64,000 nucleotides of DNA, taken from assembly GCA_025766275.1 (NCBI GenBank), contig JAFKAC010000013.1:1302001-1366000 (forward strand). The letters run 5' to 3'. Below are positions 39,800-51,200 of this stretch, one piece after another. How positions within the stretch are numbered: position 1 is the first letter of the stretch; every line of letters begins with the position of its first letter. Source of the stretch: Lactarius indigo. Lineage: Eukaryota; Basidiomycota; Agaricomycetes; Russulales; Russulaceae. Position numbers and translations under genes: made by a program. The notes beneath the pieces were generated by a model. That model was not told the origin of the DNA. It saw only the letters and a program-made list of their open reading frames with translations, and made no database searches.

Positions 39800-41839
39800 G
39801 TGGCTGTAACAACAAGGGACCAGTGGACGAGCTTCCGTCCATACATGCTAACTCGGAGAGGAGAGCGCAACGTACCAACACGTTTCCTAGGAGCGGCTAG
39901 TTGGAGAGAAAGACAAGAAGAAACAGGATACTTCGTCAAGTTCAACGGACCTACAAGGTTCCGACCAGTTGAGTTTAACTTCAACCATTTGTGTTGGACA
40001 GAGGTTACGTGGAATCCAATAGACTCTCGCTGGGACATAATACGACCAGCAGGACCAAGGTATCATTGTAACATTGACATGCGAGAACTCAACAGTCGCG
40101 CAGATTGGGGTCCTATTGACAGACAAGTAAGAGAACACACAACCAGAGAAGCGGTCTCCGACGAAGTCACTCAAAGCGAAGAACAAGACGAAGGGCGACA
40201 ACCAGAGAATACTGAAAGCAGTATAGGAGCAATACAGGACCACCTTATAGAATGAGCTGAGTCTGCCCATATTACAGAACCTGAGCCAATTCACATACGA
40301 TCACCAGCCATTATGGCCACCCTCACACAAGCAATGGAAGAAGTTGCGCTAGAAGAGTCATGCGCAATACGACAGGAAGCAAGAGAAATCCTCATGCCCA
40401 TTAACCCCGAAACCGGTGTCTGCATGACTGCCAATGATGCCGTGATATTCAGAGCAATAGGATCTGATTGAGGAGACCCCCCATTGGGAAGGCAACCCAT
40501 ACTAGAGATACCACCCAGCATGGGAGGGCCAGGAGGAGATCCGCCGCCACCGTCAGGAGGAGGAATCCCGTTCGACATACGGCAAACCGGTCCCCCTCAA
40601 GCACCAGCAGGAGAACCGCCAGCGGGACCACCCGGAGGCGGTGGAGGAGGCGGTGGAGGAGGCAGTGGAGGACATAACAAAAAACTAACCGGCGAGCCTC
40701 CCTCCATCTTCGATGGAGACAGACTTAAAGTGGACCAGTTTTTGACACAGTGGCACGTTTACTGGGGCATGAACCTGGATGCCCCTATCATGCGCAATGA
40801 TTATAGGAGATGCCTCCTGTTCCTCTCTTATATCAAGGGAGGGGCGGTAAGTGAATGGGTCCTGTCGTTCCTAAATTGGCTCAACAGGCAAATACAACGA
40901 GGGATCAGCCCCTACACAAGAGAACTGTGGGAAGCCGTGGCCAATGGCTTCAGTCAGCGATTCGAAAATACACTTGAACGAGAACAGGCACAAGCAATAC
41001 TCTGTAAAGGATTCAGAATGGTGGGGGAGGACATTGACAAGTATGTCAACAACTTCGAACAGCTCGCGTGGAAGGCTCATTACCGTCTCAATGAACCACA
41101 AATGATTGATCTCTTCACATCAGGCCTGCCAAAGGAACTGTTCAAAAACGCGTTCCAGTTCGACGACCCAGTTACATTCGATGACTGGAAGCGCACGGTT
41201 CTCAAACGACAAAAGAACTATATCCATCTCAAAGCACAACTCAACGAGTACAAAAATATGCCGACACAGCCGAAGAAGCAGAGTGGAAACACGGGATGGA
41301 CTCTCCTGCAAAATCTGCCACAAATGAACCCGTGGGCAATGGACACGTCCGCTGACCACACGTGAGTATGACTCACAGGGTCAGAAGAGATTGACTACGG
41401 GAAGCCACCCTACACGTGGCCACAGCCGCCATTCCCGCCTAGAGGAGGACCTGGAGCTCGAGGATGAGGACAAGGGGGATCTAGAAGGGACCTAAGGAAT
41501 GTCCTCTGTTATAACTGTCATGCTCCAGGGCACCTCTCACGAAATTGCCCACACCCCCAAACACAGGGGGCATGGCAGCCCAGCACCCTGTCAAGTAGTC
41601 AAATGACCAAAACAGTAGGATATGCGCAAGGCCCTGCAATGACTTACAAACCGTCGCTGCCTGGATATGCATCACCCGCACCTAGTGTGACGCCTATGCC
41701 ACAGATAAACGTGGCCACCATGAAAACGGCAGGGGAGCAAGCAAAGGAGTGGCTTACGCAAGTGGCCAACAGTATGGACAAAGTAAAGGACCTCATCCTT
41801 CAAGATTTGTGGGGAAAAGAGGGTTTTTGGGACGCCTGA
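39800..41839 (+). pseudogene. Ty3-D gag
   Basis: One frame from near 39800 to TGA 41837-41839 (about 680 codons) with TGA at 40253, 40469, near 41365 and a few further stops to 41470. N-terminus TTRDQWTSFRPYML is shared with Ty3-C and -E. A Gly/Pro-rich linker (GGGGGGGGGGSGG near 40640) precedes the capsid-like block: DGDRLKVDQFLTQWHVYWGM, LSYIKGGAVSEWVLSFLNWL, EREQAQAILCKGFRMVGEDI. CCHC knuckle CYNCHAPGHLSRNC at 41507-41548. The frame ends just after the GGGTTTT slip site (41821-41827). A 5' start upstream of 39800 is unclear; no ATG aligns with the Ty3-C start. Confidence 0.88.
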
Positions 41840-43990
41840 ACCCGTCAGTCTGGGTGAGGGCTTTAAAATGTAATTCTGTAATTGTGACAACCTGCCATCG
41901 ATCTCTGCGAATTCCAGTGACCATCCTTACAAATTACAAAATGACTGAAACCAATGCTCTGGTCGACTCCGGAGCAACCGATAATTTTATCAAACCTAAC
42001 ATGGCCGCAAGGGCAGGAATCCCAACACAGGGACTTGACATACCACACAAGATCTGGAACATCGACAACATGGAAAATAAAGCTGGGTTAATCACTCATT
42101 ATGTTAACCTAGAAGTGAAAACATGTCAGCAGGTGAAGAAGATGACGCTTTTGGTTATGGACCTTGGAAGTGAGAACATGGTACTGGGTTATCCATGGCT
42201 CAGTGTGTTCAAACCCACAATCAATTGGGCGCAAGCTACGGTTCACCCCGACATGCACCCGATAACCATTGCCACCGACGAGAGATTGCTAACACGTACC
42301 ACGACAAGGGCACTGATCACAGTGGAGAAGGAGGAGATCTTCCAGGAATTGAAGGAAGAGACCTTCGCTCGCGCCACCACGTCAACAGAACTAGCAATAC
42401 AGGCCAAACAACAACAGCAGGGGGCAGTCCTCCCACCGGAATACAAGCAATTTTGCAAGCTTTTTGATGAACAAGCATCACACTGCTTCCCCCCGGCTAG
42501 GCCGTGGGACCACGCCATAGACTTCAAACCATCTGCGCCGGCCGCAATAGACTGCAAAATATACCCCATGACGCAAAAAGAAGAAGGGGAACTGAAGGAG
42601 TTCCTCGAGGAAAAGTTACGGCAAGGGTATTTACGCCCATCCATCTCCCCATACGCATCATCCTTCTTCTTCATTAAAAAGAAGGACGGAAAGCTACGCC
42701 CGGTACAGGACTATCGGGTTATCAACTCTCACACCATTCGCAATCAGTACCCATTGCTGCTCATTCAGGACCTCATTCTCAACCTCAGCAACACTCACAT
42801 CTACACCAAATTGGACATTCGCTGGGGCTACAATAACATACATATTCATGACGGAGATCAAGAAAAAGCAGCCTTCAAGACAAAGTTCAGCCTTTTTGAA
42901 CCGACGGTCATGTTCTTTGGCCTCACCAACTCCCCAGCAACCTTCCAAGCAATGATGAACCACATATACTGTGATACCATCACCAAGCACGAATGCTTGG
43001 GGACCACGATACGTGTTTATATGGACAACATCGGGATCACCACTCACCTTGACCATGACCTAGATGCTCATGTCGCGGCAGTGCGCGATGTTCTACGAGT
43101 CGCAGAAGAGCATGACTTATATTTCAAACTGGAAAAGTGCCTATTCCACCAACCACGAATGGATTACCTGGGGGTAATCCTTGAAAGGGGGGTAACACGC
43201 ATGGACCCCGTAAAAGTTCAAGGCATCAAAGACTGGCCAATACCAATGAAAGTTAGGGACATGCGATCATTCCTGGGGTTCTGCAACTTTTACCGACTTT
43301 TCATTCGTGGTTTCGCCACCCACGCCAAACCCCTCAATAAATTGACAAGGAAAGACGCAGAATGGAGGTGGACAGAAGAAGAAGACAAGGCATTCAACAC
43401 GTTGAAATGCCTAGTAACAGAGGAACCGGTACTAGCCCATCCGGTACTTCAAGACCCGTTCGAGCTGGAGGTCGATGCCTCAGGATACACAGTGGGAGCC
43501 ATACTGTTGCAATGAAAAGCTGATGGAAAGAGGCACCCAATAGGCTACTACTCTGCAACACTTTCTGAAGCAGAAAGAAATTACAACATTTATGACCTGG
43601 AGCTGCTCACGATAGTCAAAGCCTTGCGCAATTGGAGACCGCTACTAGCAGGAGCCCCCCACAAAATCAAAATCTTTTCTGACCACCTCAATCTACAATA
43701 CTGGAAGGCGCCACAGAAAATTAGCAGGCATGTAGCAAGGGAAGTACTGGAACTATCCGAATACAACTTTGAAATTCATCACATCAAGGGAAAGAACAAT
43801 GGCCGAGCTGATGCCTTATCTAGACAACCTGACTATGATCAGGGGGTTACCGACAACGATCAAGTAGTGGTGCTACCACCGGAGGTCTTCGTAAAAGTGA
43901 TCAACACAGTGAAGACCTTCACTATCAACCCAAACCTTCAACAGCCTTGACATCAACAAGACGAAAAGATTATTAAGCAATGGGTTGACC
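41749..43990 (+). pseudogene. Ty3-D pol, first part (protease, RT, RNase H)
   Basis: The longest Ty3 pol frame in the window: 588 open codons (41749-43515), -1 relative to gag and overlapping it by about 90 nt. Protease LVDSGATDNF near 41960-41990 and LGYPWL near 42185. RT: SPYASSFFFIKKKDGKLRPV, FFGLTNSPATFQAMMNHIY, then VYMDNIGI with GAC AAC at 43024-43029, so the second catalytic Asp is lost. RNase H: LEVDASGYTVGAILLQ, TGA 43513-43515 in place of Arg, then RHPIGYYSATLSEAERNYN and SDHLNLQYWKAPQKIS. A second TGA is near 43948. Ty3-C inserted at TGACC (43986-43990). Confidence 0.92.
41821..41827 (+). promoter_or_regulatory. Candidate -1 ribosomal frameshift site (Ty3-D)
   Basis: GGGTTTT in the form G GGT TTT in the gag frame, 9 nt before the gag TGA. 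Slipping -1 gives the pol frame. The same heptamer is at the equivalent place in Ty3-C (56381-56387, minus) and in decayed copies. Confidence 0.65.
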
Positions 43991-44498
43991 TGTTACGCTC
44001 CACCGGCGTTAGTCCGACTTGGACTTCTGAAGGGCGTAATCGACTTAGCGAAGATAGGCAAATGGGGACCTTGTGTCAACCCAACACAAGCTGAACAGGG
44101 GCACACTGGCGCACGCTGCAGCTAAGATGGTAGAGTACTATCCCTCGGTGGATAGGAGTGGAAGTACACTTAGTCCGAAGGCTAAGGCAGACGAAAGGCG
44201 AATCAAGTGGTGGATTGAAGAAGACCAAGATGGGGACTCTTGGTCTTCCAGGTCGACTACTTATACAGATACACGCGGGCTTTGAAGCGCCGCTGGAATA
44301 GTACGTAACCAATAGCGTAACTAGCTCGAACCCTAGTACAGCTATCCTAGGAATGAGTCATACATGAGTCACAATCACATGCGAACTACTATGCTGACTG
44401 ATGTGAAGTAAGAGTCCATGACTAATACTGGATACCAGACCGTAGTCATAACCGGTCATGAGTCGTGTGTAATGAGTCATCAAGTTCGTACCGTAACA
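43991..44498 (-). repeat. Ty3-C copy 4, 3' LTR
   Basis: 508 bp, TGTTACGCTC to ACCGTAACA, richer in CpG than other Ty3-C LTRs in the window. Confidence 0.95.
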
Positions 44499-45690
44499 TC
44501 ACCCCCTTTTCAGGAGTGAGGCCCACCTCACTAGTCTGCTACCGATTCCTGCCTCATCCATTCTGCTTCGTCCTCCATCCGTGCTAATATGTTAGCCCTT
44601 TCGAGACGATAAAGACTGTCCTTTTTGTCCGCAGTTACCATCTCCTTCTCCATCTGCAACTGCCGAATCCGCTTCTCCAACTGGTCTTCGGCGAAGGTGA
44701 ACTGCCGGAACCGACGCAGTTCTTGGGTAAGGGTGACATCCCCAATGTGCATGAGCAGCAGGTCTGTGGGGTGTCGATCATGGAGCATAAAATACTCCTC
44801 ATGTGGGATAAAGGCTCAGTTGTCCTTTGGGAGATGAGGGGTGGCGTAAAGGGGTTTACCATAAAGGAAACCAGATCCCGGAGCTAATCCGAGTACGAAG
44901 GGGTCTCCTCCACGGATAACCTGCACGTGGGAGGCTTGTACTGTCGGTCCGTTGGGGAGCTTGATCGGGAACGGAACGTAATCAGGTCCTTGATTGACCC
45001 GGAACCCTTCAGGGACGACGGCCCTGGTTGCTGGGTCTTGTTCCCCCATTGGTGTATAACGAGCCGCTTGTGCCACGGCGACTTGTCCTCGGTGTAGAGG
45101 CCCCCCCGCTGCGTCGATGAGGTAGGGAGTGGCGGCTGGATCTTCAGCGTAGAATTCATGGTTAAGGAATGCGTGCCTGATGGGGTAATGGTCTCCAAGC
45201 TCGTCTTCATCCTCATCTTCGTCCAATACTCCCTCCGTTCCTTCATCATTCGGCGTTGGCAGGCAGCAATATGCAGTTGCTCCCACTGCCACCGCGCCAC
45301 CGTCTCCTTCCATTCTTGTTCATACTTCTTCATGGCGTCTGGTGGCTTCACCGCACGGGACAGCTGCTTGAAGCCGAAAAAGCTCATCTTCGGTGAGGAA
45401 GACTTCGGGCTCACCGGTGTCGGGGTTTGTGAGAGTGTACATTGGCGGTGGTGCTGGCTGAGCTGCTGCTGGATCGTTGCTGAGAGTTCCCTGTATGGGC
45501 ACAGGGAATCGTTGCAGTGTCTGGTGCAATTCTTCGCTAGTGATAGGGCCGTCTTCCTCATGCTGCACGGAGGTACGGCCTCTACCCGTAGTTCCATTGG
45601 CTGCGGCGTCGTTGGCGGTGTCGGGGTCGACAAGCGTGGTGGAGGAGTTATTGACGAGGGTAGAGAGGAGTGCGAGCTGGTCATTGCGTC
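44499..45690 (-). pseudogene. Ty3-C copy 4 post-chromodomain region
   Basis: Downstream of the chromodomain. One frame (44816-45313) reads DHYPIRHAFLNHEFYAEDPA, VVPEGFRVNQGPDYVPFPIK and HVQVIRGGDPFVLGLAPG. A following block (44531-44788) reads MLHDRHPTDLLLMHIGDVTL and a heptad-like LEKRIRQLQMEKEMV, probably coiled coil. An overlapping second frame (44884-45684) has KYEQEWKETVARWQWEQLH, which also matches Ty3-D. No signal peptide or membrane segment is seen, so an env-like role is unlikely. I do not recognise a family. Which frame is used, and whether it is fused to pol, is unresolved. Confidence 0.65.
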
Positions 45691-46075
45691 GAGTAGAGGA
45701 CATGGAGTGAATGAAGGATGGGGACTTATCGCGACAGAGGGTCCTCCTTATATGCGTTTCTCTGTCGGGGTTGGAATGTTTGAATTCCCGAACGGCTTCA
45801 TTGGCAAATACGTCATCCTTATCTATCCATTGGTTATCTGAGTCAGGATAACCCTTCCATTTGACGAGGTATTGGAGCCGACGCCTTCTGCCGAACCGCT
45901 GAGAGTCTAGAATTTTCTCGACTTCGTATTCTTCTTTGTTATCGACCAAATCGGGCGGTGGGCGTTGATAGTTTGGTCCGTGCGTGGGTGTCTCGCGATA
46001 AGGCGTGAGAAGATCTATGTGGAAGACATCATGGATGCTCCACTGTGTGGGAAGTTCGAGGCGATAGTTGACAGG
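45320..46075 (-). pseudogene. Ty3-C copy 4 chromodomain and C-terminus
   Basis: Chromodomain EEYEVEKILDSQRFGRRRRL then YLVKWKGYPDSDNQWIDKDD (45810-45930), the type that targets chromoviruses to chromatin marks. It is preceded by LPTQWSIHDVFHIDLLTPY-like sequence. It continues as a low-complexity tail to TGA near 45320. It is separated from the integrase by the LTR-B solo. Intact except for that insertion. Confidence 0.88.
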
Positions 46076-46794
46076 TGTTACGGACTGGACTTGTTTTCAA
46101 CTTTACCTTAATTTCTTACTTACACTTGCATTCACGGGAAAGTCTTTCCTTTCTTGGTTTTCCCTTTTTCGGACTTGCTGCGCACTAGGAGCCTTAAGAT
46201 TCTCTCCTAGTGCAAAGTGAGACAATGAGACACTCATTGTCCTTATTAGGCTTTATTACTACTATACTTGGGCTAAATGCACCCTTTTATGGCAGGTGTC
46301 TCATTTCTATTTTTAACTTTGAGACATGTCTCACTTGCCTTTTATATCCTTGCTTCTTCTCACACTTACTGTGGATAGCTGTGCACACTTTCTTCTTTTT
46401 CCCGTGCCTGCTGCGGATTGCTGTACTTTCTTCTCACGCTTGCTGCGGATTGCTGTGTTACTTCTCACGCTTGCTGCGGATTGCGCCATTTGTTTGTTCC
46501 GCACAAACAAACCTTTTTCTATATAAGTCGTGGCCCTAGGTAGCTTGTATCCTTAGACTCGACTTCTTTACCATCACAGTATACATTGTTTTCCCATTCC
46601 CTTGGGGTAACTCTCTGCTGAACCGTTGAACCTCTTGAATCCCTGAACTCCTCTCACATCTTGAGTATTGTGTCATACTCTGAGATCCTTGTTAACCACT
46701 TAAACCTTGCCATTATCGGCTGAACCCTCGCTCATTGACATAGAAAGACCAGACTTGCTCACGCCGAGCTGAACGTTCCTACTGTAACGTTACA
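46076..46794 (+). mobile_element. LTR-B solo LTR, TSD ACAGG
   Basis: 719 bp, TGTTACGGAC to AACGTTACA, with TSD ACAGG at 46071-46075 and 46795-46799. TATA-like CTATATAAG near 46519. CpG-rich relative to the copy at 3768, so younger. Confidence 0.95.
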
Positions 46795-47608
46795 ACAGGG
46801 GACATCACCTGGATGACCTTAAATGGCCCATGTCGTTTGGCCGCTAGTTTTGCGGTTGGCTGGTGAGTGCGTAAGTGGCGTCCTTCGAGCCACACGAGGT
46901 CTCCTTCCTTGAACCTGGGCGTATCTTTATGTTTGATCCATGACTTCTGTGCTCGGATCATGCATGAAAACGCACGCTGTCGCGCTTGCTTGAATTGGTC
47001 TAGCCTCAGGGACACTTGTGGAATAGGGGAAGGCCTATCGGTCCAATCAGCGCGAGGGTTGAACCCTGATAAGAGGAAGAAGGGGGACTCCCGTGTAGTT
47101 TCATTGGGCCAATTATTATGCGTAAATTCCCTCATGGGTAGATAGCGGATCCAGTCGTCTTGACGCTCATTTACCCAAAAGCGGAGATATTGCTCTAGCC
47201 ATTGATTTGTTCGTTCTGATTGGCCGTCGGTTCTAGGGTGGTAAGCGGTTGAAATGTTTTGGCTGATGCCAAGAATTTTGCATATCTCCCGCATGAACTT
47301 AGATGCGAAGCGGGGATCTCGGTCACTGATAACGCGCGAGGGGAGTCCGAATCGTGGGAAAACGTGGGAAACGTACAGGGCGGCTGTTCCTTCGGCCGTT
47401 ATCTCTTCATTGCAAGGAATGAAGACGGCCGCTTTAGTACAGTCATGGTCCATTACCGTGAGAATGGAGTCATAACCATGAGAGACAGGAAGCTTAGTAA
47501 TGAAGTCCACGGAAATGGTTTCAAATGGTAAAGCTTCTGGTTTGGGGTATATGGGTTGCAGTGGTGCCCTAATGGGTTGGAGGTTGACTTTGTGCCGTTG
47601 GCACTCTG
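46795..47608 (-). pseudogene. Ty3-C copy 4 integrase core
   Basis: Open for 280 codons (46779-47621 including short LTR overlaps). DDE core: VDFITKLPVSHGYDS (first Asp), VISDRDPRFASKF (second Asp), TDGQSERTNQWLEQYLRFW (Glu). Followed by RESPFFLLSGFNPRADWTD and the GPY/F-like RHGPFKVIQVMSP. The zinc-binding half lies on the other side of Copia-A (53943-54359), which inserted within CAECQ. The protein would otherwise be intact. Confidence 0.93.
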
Positions 47609-48221
47609 TGATGAACAGCACACATAGAGATCTTACTCACAGAGACAAAGTAGACTGTGGTGAGATAAGAAGGGTGGCTGGAAAGCAGCAACAGGGGTCA
47701 GGCAAGTGAAGCAAGGAAGTTGTCTGGCACACAACAGTGAGGAACTGATGATACATTGGAGAGGAGGAGACATACCTGGCACACAACAGTGAGGAACTGA
47801 TGTGGACCAGGAGCGTACAAGTCTACTACTTATACTATACAGGAGGGTGACACTACTACAAGGTGAGTAACAGGGTGTCACAGAATACAAGAGACGCATT
47901 GTTCTACAACAGGACAAAGGAGTGTGTGTAACAGGAACAAGGCGTACAAGAACAAGGAAAGTCCAGACCAAATGATATCATAGTGACATCATAATAAACA
48001 TAGTGCTAAAAGGAGAACAAGAGACGGAGTACAATGAAGAGTCCAGAGAAGTCTACATGATGTCATTGTACAGTGATGTCATACATGACGCAATGATAAG
48101 CGCTAGATTGTACAGATCAGAAGTAAGTAATCTACATGTCCATTTAATCTAATCTAAAGCAGTCCATGCTGCAAGTCCCGTCCGTATGAGCCGCTAAGTG
48201 CGCAAGGGTCACTTATCAACA
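47609..48221 (-). repeat. Copia-A 3' LTR
   Basis: 613 bp, TGATGAACAG to ATCAACA. Long form with the intron-like block. It differs from 53330-53942 at ACAGG/ACGGG and CCGTC/CCATC. Confidence 0.97.
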
Positions 48222-48240
48222 TCTCCCTGTGATCTACAAT

Positions 48241-51200
48241 CTAAGTACATACAAGTCCCATGTCATCATTGTGCTTCTGCAGCAGGACATGCGGTAGTGA
48301 CTTTGTGAAGCCATCCGCGACCATATCCACAGTAGGAGTTCTAATGAGGGTGATGGTCCCTTTTTCGATGTACTCCCTGATAACATGATGCCGTATGGCA
48401 ATGTGCTTAGACCGTCTCCCAGTGACAGGGTTCAAGGCCAAGTCAATGGCACCCTTATTGTCACCATGTAGTGGGATGGGGTCGTCGACCTCGTACCCAA
48501 GTTCCGTGAGGAAGCTCTGATACCACGCAGCCTGGTTAGCTGCATCGGTCATGGCCATGTATTCTGCTTCCGTTGTGTTTTGGGCAACAGTCTTTTGCTT
48601 GCGCGAAGACCAGCTTATTGCACCGTTAGCTAGTAGGAACACATAACCAGAGGTGGAGTGGCGGTCATCAGTCTGATCAGCCAGACTGGAATCAGTGTAG
48701 CCGTGAAGGCCATTGCCATTGGTGCCATCATAAACAATACGCATATCCATAGTTCCTACTAAGTAGGACAGGACATACTGCGCAAGTTGCAGATGTTGTG
48801 GTGAAGGGTTCGCTGCGTACTGCACCAAGCGTGACACAGCGAAGGAGATATCTGGCCTAGTGCCAATCTGCACATAAAGCAGACTCCCAATCAGAGACTG
48901 GTAGTGAGAAATATCTGAGGCAGTTGCCTGCGACGTATATTTAACCAAGTGCTCGTCAGCACCAGCGGGCAAGGGTGTGTTGTGTGGTGTGGCATCAGAC
49001 ATGCCAAAGCATTCAAGGACATCCTTGATGTAGCCAGACTGATCTATTTCAATGCGTCTGAGGGAGCGGTCGCGCACAATGCGCATACCAAGATAAGACT
49101 CTATCTCCCCGAGATCTGTCATCTCATAGCGTTCAGACAAGTCCAACTTCAAACGCTTGATACCACTCAGCGAGGGACCCAGTATAGTGATGTTGTCAAC
49201 GTAGACAATAACGAAGAGTGGATCATACCCCTCCCGTTGAGGCATCACATATATGCCAGCATCAGCAAACGTCTGCTTAAAGCCGAGTGCAGTGAGCACT
49301 CCATGGAATTGCAAGTTCCATGCGCGGGAGGCCTGTTTGAGACCATAGATCACCTTAACCAGGCGACACACCTTCGTCTCAGAGCCAGTGACAGTGAAAC
49401 CTTGTGGCTGCTCCATGTAAATCTCCTTGTCAAGCATGCCATTGAGAAAAGCAGACTTAACATCCATCTGATGGATGTGCCAGTCCTCCAGCGCGGCCAA
49501 TGCCAGAAGTAAACGTAGCGACTCAAATCGTGCGATGGGAGAGAAGGTTTCATCAAAATCTACGCCAGGGATCTGCGTGAATCCCTTAGCCACCAAGCGA
49601 GCTCTGTAGCGGCCATCCACTTTGAGCTTAAAGACCCATTTGGATTTTACTGCCTTGCAATTAGGCGGGAGATCCACTAACTCCCAAGTCCCATTCTTAG
49701 CTAGGGCGTCCATTTCATACTGACACGCCTTAGTCCACTCTTCTGCAGCTGCAGACCGCATGGCCTCTGCATAGGTTGCAGGGTCTCGGCCCACAAAGGC
49801 AGCAGCCAATAACTCCGCATACCCCAGACGCCTGCCGCGCCATGCCGCATTGTCCGCATTGAAGTAACGCGGATTAGGCACAGGGACACGAGCAGTGCGC
49901 CTTGGTGCATTGTCCATTTCGCGCAACAGCTGACTATGCTGTGCACGATCCTCAAATCCCCCAGGCATTTCTGGTGAGGGAGGAGGGACATGGCACATAA
50001 TGCACGTTGCACTAGGACGCGGCGGGGGTGAAGTGGGAGTGACTTGCTCACGCTTAGGTGTGGTGGGCGGAGCCGGCAGAGCAGGTGGTGGAGTGGTGGG
50101 GCGTGGTTGGACTTGTGGGGGGTCTAAGAGCTTTTCAACATCCTCCTCCTCACTACTACTGGAGTGTGCAGGGGAGGGGGCTCGCATTGGTGGTAACACC
50201 GGTGGGTGAGGCACGGCAGTCACTGTTGTGCTAGGCACGACTGATGGTGAAGGTGTGGGGTGTGTCTCAACACCCTGGAGGGACGGGAAGCTACTCTCGT
50301 CGAATGTCACATCCCTGGACACTCGAACGGAGCGGGTTGAGCGGTCCCAGAGCTTATAGCCCTTAGATTCGGGCTCAAACCCGATAAGCGTGACCTCAAT
50401 GGCCTTCGCATCTAATTTGCGACGCTTATCAGCGGGTACATGCATGTACCCCTTGCACCCGAAGACGCGAAGATGTGAGACATCAGGCACTTTGCCAGAG
50501 TGCCAGAGCTCATAAGGAGTGCGCCACTTGAGCCCACGGACTGGAGAGCGGTTATAGATGTGCACAGCTGCGCACACCGCATGCTCCCAGAAGCCTTTGG
50601 ACATGCCAGCTGTGTGGAGCATGGACATTGCCTTATCCATAATGGTGCGGTTAAACCGCTCGGCCTTTCCGTTGGACTGTGGTGAACCCGGCATCGTGAG
50701 GTGATGCTCTATCCCTTTCTGCTTAAGAATGTCCTGTGTGACACTCGACATGTACTCACCACCGCGGTCAGAGTGCAGAGCGCGCAGTTTATGGCCAGAC
50801 TGGGTTTCACCCCAGGCCAAATACATTTGCAGCGACTTGGCAAACTGATCCTTCGACTTAAGGAAGTGGACCACAGTGAACTTAGTGTGGTCGTCTATGA
50901 AGGTGGCTGTGTATGTCGAGCCTTGCAGAGACTGAGTTTGCATAGGACCGGCGAGGTCACTGTGCACAATCTCAAAATGACGAGTTGTCCTTTTGTTGGA
51001 GGACGCAGAAAAGGGTTGGCGAGTGGATTTACCCATCTCGCACCCACAGCAGACTGTGTGGGCCGTGGTGGAGCTATCTATGTCCATGCCAGTAGTGGCA
51101 GAGGGACCATGCGCCTTCAGCGCCGCAGAGGAGATATGTCCCATGCATTGATGCCAGATATCCAGTGTGGCAGCACTTGATTTTGTGTGGGCGTTGAGGC

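Noticed and set aside
41749..43515. Ty3-D pol starting at its own ATG 41749
   Set aside because: The ATG lies inside the gag overlap; the conserved slip site and the Ty3-C layout argue for expression by frameshifting.
44499..45690. Envelope-like third gene in Ty3-C
   Set aside because: No signal peptide, membrane segment or glycoprotein-like cysteine pattern is visible; kept as an unknown post-chromodomain region.
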